A DNA stretch of 64,000 nucleotides, taken from NCBI RefSeq assembly GCF_035440685.1, contig NZ_DAORMW010000001.1; one strand, given 5' to 3'. The notes beneath the pieces were generated by a model, which worked only from the letters and a program-made list of their open reading frames with translations, searched no databases and was not told the DNA's origin. Position numbers and translations under genes: made by a program. Below, piece by piece: positions 60,852 to 64,000 of this stretch. The DNA comes from Accumulibacter appositus. GTDB taxonomy: Bacteria; Pseudomonadota; Gammaproteobacteria; Burkholderiales; Rhodocyclaceae. Positions within the stretch are counted from its first letter, which is position 1. Every line of letters begins with the position of its first letter.

Positions 60852-61958
60852 TTATTGTCCCGTCCTGACGCAATTCTTGCCAGCTTGCTTGGCCAGATAG
60901 ACGGCCTGGTCTGCCAATTTGATCAGTTCTTCAAAACTTGCCACCGCAGGCGCCCTGGCCGCAACGCCGACACTGATACTGCCGTGCCAGGGCTCACCGC
61001 CCGTCGGGACGCGCATTGCCGCGACCGATTTCCGGGTCAACTCGGCGATATGCATTCCGCCCTCCTTCTGCGTATCCGGGCAGATGACCAGAAACTCGTC
61101 GCCACCGAGGCGGCAGACGACGTCGTCACTGCGAAACGAATGCTGCAGCATCTTGGCCAACTCGGTCAGTACGGCGTCGCCCGCGTCATGACCACAGGCA
61201 TCATTGACCTGCTTGAAGTGATCCGCATCGATCATCATGCAGACCAGCGGTGAATCGTTCGCAACCGACTCCTCCCATAGCGATGCGAGCGCCCGCAGCG
61301 CGTGGCGACGATTGGGAAGTCCGGTGAGGGCGTCGGTCAAGGACAGTTCCACCAACTGGAGATTCGCTTCCGACAGTTCCCGCGTACGTTGCCGTACCTT
61401 CTCTTCGAGCGAGTGATTCAAGGCCAGCAACTCCCGGTTCCTCTCCGAAACCTGCGTGAACAGGCCATTCAGCGCGATGAGCAGCGGCTCGGTGGCATTG
61501 TTTCTGGCTCTCTCCTCTTCCTCATAGGCTCTGCTTGCGTCCATACCGCTCGCAATCGCGGCCATCTGCCTGGCCATATTCTGGTCCGAACCCAGGATGT
61601 GATAGGCGAGCCAGTGGGTGAGAAAGTCAAGAATATGCTTTGCCGCATCGAGACTATCGGGAGAAACACTGGCATGCAAAGCGTTAATCTCGCGCAGAAA
61701 GCCGCGATGCGCTTCAATGTGATGATCCAGATGGCGCCGATCGATTCCCACTTCCGCCATCAAGGCTTCCTCTTCCTGAAAATGGTACTTGGCGTAAGCG
61801 GCCAGCTTCTTGAAAACCTGTTCAAGATCATTGAATGCGACTTTGTTTTCAGCCAGCAGGTAGCCAAACTGGTTGATGATAGCGACCAGATGTTGATGCT
61901 GATGATCAACATCCGACAGCCCGGTCACAAAGTTCTCGTCCCAATGAAATGATTCCAT
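60852..61958 (-). CDS. Hemerythrin-GGDEF diguanylate cyclase
   Basis: This 368-residue protein has an N-terminal bacteriohemerythrin domain (about 1-135) with FHWDENFVTGLSDVDHQHQHLV, YHFQEEE, HHIEAHRGF and HWLAYHILGSDQ, covering the His/Glu/Asp ligands of the di-iron O2 site. A predicted coiled coil (about 150-205) leads to GGDEF (about 205-365) with intact LGGDEFLVI. O2 or redox state probably controls c-di-GMP synthesis. ATG 61958 has GGAGG about 10 bp upstream; the frame to 62117 adds 53 residues of no value. Confidence 0.92.
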   Translation of the reverse strand: MESFHWDENFVTGLSDVDHQHQHLVAIINQFGYLLAENKVAFNDLEQVFKKLAAYAKYHFQEEEALMAEVGIDRRHLDHHIEAHRGFLREINALHASVSPDSLDAAKHILDFLTHWLAYHILGSDQNMARQMAAIASGMDASRAYEEEERARNNATEPLLIALNGLFTQVSERNRELLALNHSLEEKVRQRTRELSEANLQLVELSLTDALTGLPNRRHALRALASLWEESVANDSPLVCMMIDADHFKQVNDACGHDAGDAVLTELAKMLQHSFRSDDVVCRLGGDEFLVICPDTQKEGGMHIAELTRKSVAAMRVPTGGEPWHGSISVGVAARAPAVASFEELIKLADQAVYLAKQAGKNCVRTGQ

Positions 61959-62126
61959 ATACGAATTGCCTCCCCCCATTGATTTCCTGCTCTCCCAAGC
62001 GCGACAGAGCGGGCACTTTCCGCAGCGCGATGGCGACTCGGGCCGTCGCCGCTTCCTGAGCGAAGTTCTATGCCCACCGAATGCCGGCAGCCACAGCTCC
62101 GGAGCCGGTGGTGCCAAGCTCAGGCG

Positions 62127-62261
62127 TCAGCAAGGCGCCGCCCTCGAACGCTCTCTTTTTTTCACGTAAGCAATCCATCCTAGCAAGTTTTCTCGGAGCT
62201 TGCGGGCCAGGGCAATCACCACGATGGCGCGATTGGAATTCTCGCCGAGCGCTTGCCGTGG
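62127..62261 (-). pseudogene. Probable transposase C-terminal remnant
   Basis: A minus-strand frame of 44 codons between stops reads ...NSNRAIVVIALARKLREN followed by a basic tail, resembling the end of some bacterial transposases. It has no start codon context and is closed upstream by a TAG. The family cannot be named with confidence. Confidence 0.3.
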
Positions 62262-62479
62262 CTATAGGACGCGCTGGAGCCACGCGAAACAGGAGGCGGG
62301 GCGCATCAGCAAAGCAACCGCACCCCCTCCTTGCTAGCTAGCTAGCTATCTGCGCTCATGGCTTGACCCAGTGCGTTTATGGACCTACCCTCACGGTTTT
62401 CGAATTGCTTTTACATGCTGCGCCGTCGCCGAGCGCCACAGTTCCCCTATCCAGCTGTTCATACAGAAAGATTGATTTG

Positions 62480-62495
62480 CGGCATCGTCATTGCT
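62480..62495 (+). promoter_or_regulatory. Sigma-54 (-24/-12) promoter candidate for the PEP-CTERM gene
   Basis: CGGCAT-cgtca-TTGCTT has GG and GC elements with exactly 10 bp between them, the RpoN spacing, and agrees with TGGCAY-N5-TTGCW except at the first base. It leaves a 5' leader of about 85 nt before the ATG at 62592. PEP-CTERM genes are known to be RpoN/PrsR-controlled in Zoogloea-type floc-forming bacteria (established knowledge). Confidence 0.5.
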
Positions 62496-62591
62496 TTTGT
62501 GTTGCCTTGACCACGGAGGTATGCAAGGGCCACATGTACCATTGATGGGTCACTTCGCAATTCCAGTTTCTTCATGATTGGAGCTACGTAA

Positions 62592-63425
62592 ATGTCACAC
62601 AGGTCCTTCTTCGTCGGCGGTGTTGCCTTTGTGCTCGGCGCCCTCGCATGGCATCCGGCGTCTGCCGTGACCATCACCATCGATGATTTCGTTACCGTGC
62701 AAAACGCGGAGGTGACTGCCAGCGCCCCCCCGGATGTGTCTACCGGGAGCGCGCTAGCTGCCGCCGGTGTAATTGGCGGCGAGCGCGACCTCTACGTAGA
62801 AAAAACCGCGGGAGCCGATGGCGAGCGGGTGCGCGCGCGGGTCAACCCGAACGGGGCGACCTTGCTACGCCAGACGATTGATGATGCAAACGGGCGCGTG
62901 GTGCTGACCTGGGACGGAGCCGACGGCCTGTTCGCTCCTGGCCAGGTAAACTACGCCGGCCTTGGCGGGGTCGACTTCACCACTGCGCTGCAGCTCGACC
63001 TCCTGGTAACGTTTTCGGATATCTCGGGTCCGGTTAAGTTTGTCTTCTGGGACGCAACGGACCTCTCGGGGAACACGCACGCCACGACTACGTTCACTGT
63101 CCCTGGCGCCATTTCTGCCGGCTCGAATGTCTTGCTCTCCAAAACCTTCTTGAACCCCTTGGATTTCACCGCGGCGGGCGGAACCCTGGCCGGTATTTTT
63201 GGGAACGTCGGGGCAATCCAGATGGAAATCGATGCACGCGGTGTCGAGCAAGAAGCGTGGGACGTGCGCTTCGACTATGTGCGTGCCACTGGCACACCAC
63301 CGCCAAACCGCGCGCCCGAACCTTCCACACTGGCGCTCCTGGGACTCGGTCTGGTTGGACTGGCACATCGTGCCCGCAGCCAACACCATCATCGCAACGG
63401 CCGGACAGCGCCAACGAAGGCTTGA
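62592..63425 (+). CDS. PEP-CTERM sorting-domain exported protein
   Basis: This 277-residue protein has an N-terminal signal peptide (about 1-25, ending PASA). A beta-rich extracellular region of about 215 residues has no recognised family. The C-terminal PEP-CTERM tripartite signal has PEPSTLALLGLGLVGLA followed by basic HRAR, with an unusually long His/Arg-rich tail of about 15 residues after it. Such proteins are processed by exosortase and usually associate with exopolysaccharide. No exosortase gene is in the window. TTGGAG precedes the ATG. Confidence 0.85.
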   Translation: MSHRSFFVGGVAFVLGALAWHPASAVTITIDDFVTVQNAEVTASAPPDVSTGSALAAAGVIGGERDLYVEKTAGADGERVRARVNPNGATLLRQTIDDANGRVVLTWDGADGLFAPGQVNYAGLGGVDFTTALQLDLLVTFSDISGPVKFVFWDATDLSGNTHATTTFTVPGAISAGSNVLLSKTFLNPLDFTAAGGTLAGIFGNVGAIQMEIDARGVEQEAWDVRFDYVRATGTPPPNRAPEPSTLALLGLGLVGLAHRARSQHHHRNGRTAPTKA

Positions 63426-63543
63426 GGACTGCCAAGTCAGCACGGGGTCACCCATTCACTGGTGGCACCCTTCAGTATTGCCGGCGAGATCCCTGTGCCC
63501 GATGCGACCAGCGCGTCTTGGGCTTGGCTGAACCCTGAACGCT

Positions 63544-63578
63544 AAAAAAACGCGGGCCCCGCAACTGCGGCGCCCGCG
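63544..63578 (-). terminator. Rho-independent terminator of tpiA
   Basis: On the minus strand a 13-bp stem with one mismatch (63566-63578 with 63551-63563) has a tiny loop and is followed by seven T residues (63544-63550 read as A on plus). It lies about 20 bp after the tpiA stop. Confidence 0.85.
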
Positions 63579-63596
63579 CTTCCGGGGAGAAACGAC

Positions 63597-64000
63597 CTAC
63601 TTGCTGATCGACTCACCCGGCGTAACGATACCCAGGAAGCTATCGGCCTTGAGCGCTGCGCCGCCGATCAGGCCGCCGTCGATGTCCTTCTGAGCGAGCA
63701 GGCCAGCGGCGTTTTCCGGCTTCATCGAGCCACCATACTGGATGCTGATCGACTGCGCGACCTCGTCGCCGAAGAGCTTGGCCAGCAGGCCACGGACCAG
63801 GGCGTGCGCTTCCTGTGCTTCGGCATCGCTGGCGGTGACGCCGGTGCCGATGGCCCATACCGGCTCATAGGCCACGACGGTACGCAGCGCTTCGTCGGCG
63901 GAAAGACCCGCGTAAGCGCCATTGACCTGCGTCGTGAGCACGCTTTCCAGCTTGCCGCCCTTGCGCTCATCGAGCGTCTCGCCGATGCAGACGATCGGAC
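63597..64000 (-). CDS. tpiA: Triosephosphate isomerase (partial, N-terminus beyond the window edge)
   Basis: The last 133 codons or so of a TIM-barrel isomerase that interconverts dihydroxyacetone phosphate and glyceraldehyde 3-phosphate. Seen: CIGETLDERK, the signature AYEPVWAIGTG with the catalytic Glu, phosphate-binding YGGSMKPENA and DGGLIGGAAL. Residues before the CIGE region, including the catalytic Lys and His, lie outside the window. A strong terminator follows the stop. Confidence 0.95.
   Translation of the reverse strand, partial: PIVCIGETLDERKGGKLESVLTTQVNGAYAGLSADEALRTVVAYEPVWAIGTGVTASDAEAQEAHALVRGLLAKLFGDEVAQSISIQYGGSMKPENAAGLLAQKDIDGGLIGGAALKADSFLGIVTPGESISK

Larger units (their letters stand above)
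61959..62591. other. Intergenic region with a probable transposase remnant and a regulatory region
   Basis: The 630 bp between two divergent genes hold a short minus-strand coding remnant (62127-62261), a short tandem GCTA stretch near 62335-62350 and the sigma-54-like promoter of the PEP-CTERM gene (62480-62495). Local GC is lower than average. No other gene is seen. Confidence 0.5.

Noticed and set aside
62335..62351. Short tandem GCTA repeat as a CRISPR-like or recombination signal
   Set aside because: Only a few units of four bases; no spacers and no second copy.
1..64000. CRISPR array, rRNA genes, prophage or integrase
   Set aside because: No regularly spaced repeats, no rRNA-like blocks and no integrase or phage structural genes were found.

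Overview
The window reads as a chromosomal segment of a high-GC betaproteobacterium, most likely Rhodocyclales and plausibly a Candidatus Accumulibacter-type organism. This is inference, from the order lolB-ispE-tRNA-Gln-prs-rplY-pth-ychF, the mutL-miaA and dut-coaBC pairs, a PEP-CTERM protein, many c-di-GMP proteins and a glycogen locus. No rRNA, CRISPR array or intact insertion sequence was seen.

Layout. 1-1416: two-component pair (RstB-like kinase, cut by the window edge, and RstA-like regulator). 1597-18579: mostly housekeeping genes: acyl desaturase, dsbB, dut, coaBC, mutL, miaA, a bacterial dynamin-like GTPase, mutM, a TPR protein, lolB, ispE, tRNA-Gln(TTG), prs, rplY, pth, ychF. 18957-25682: a divergent patatin-like protein coupled to a B12-type radical SAM protein, a large GGDEF/EAL membrane protein and a DJ-1/PfpI protein. 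25789-31859: methyltransferase, polar amino-acid ABC transporter parts (a binding-protein/permease fusion, a permease and a second binding protein, with no ATPase gene) and a membrane-anchored PP2C phosphatase. 31882-39114: YbaK-type deacylase, then an AGE-type epimerase, STAS protein, GlgX, second STAS protein and RsbW-like kinase, which looks like a partner-switching circuit built around glycogen debranching, followed by a convergent HD-GYP protein.

39768-55684 is a defence island, all on the plus strand and largely overlapping stop-to-start: Fic, hsdR, hsdM, a small ORF, hsdS, a Septu-like ATPase/HNH pair, a NucS-like/DUF5655 nuclease, a 50-residue ORF, a DUF3696-type ATPase, a PIN-domain nuclease, an RNA ligase, an HNH nuclease and a second Fic protein. 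The strongest candidate for an undescribed system is the overlapping trio ATPase - PIN nuclease - RNA ligase (51226-53842). It combines a predicted RNA-cutting enzyme with a predicted RNA-sealing enzyme directly downstream of a type I restriction locus, recalling but differing from PrrC anticodon nuclease, which also sits in type I hsd loci.

55804-64000: NAD-dependent formate dehydrogenase (a fused gamma/beta subunit and a Cys-type alpha subunit), a DUF1499 protein, a hemerythrin-GGDEF protein, a PEP-CTERM exported protein with a good sigma-54 promoter candidate, and the 3' part of tpiA.

A family of intergenic elements made of consecutive hairpins occurs at about 5.0, 16.7 and 39.3 kb, with a related perfect hairpin at 18.85 kb.
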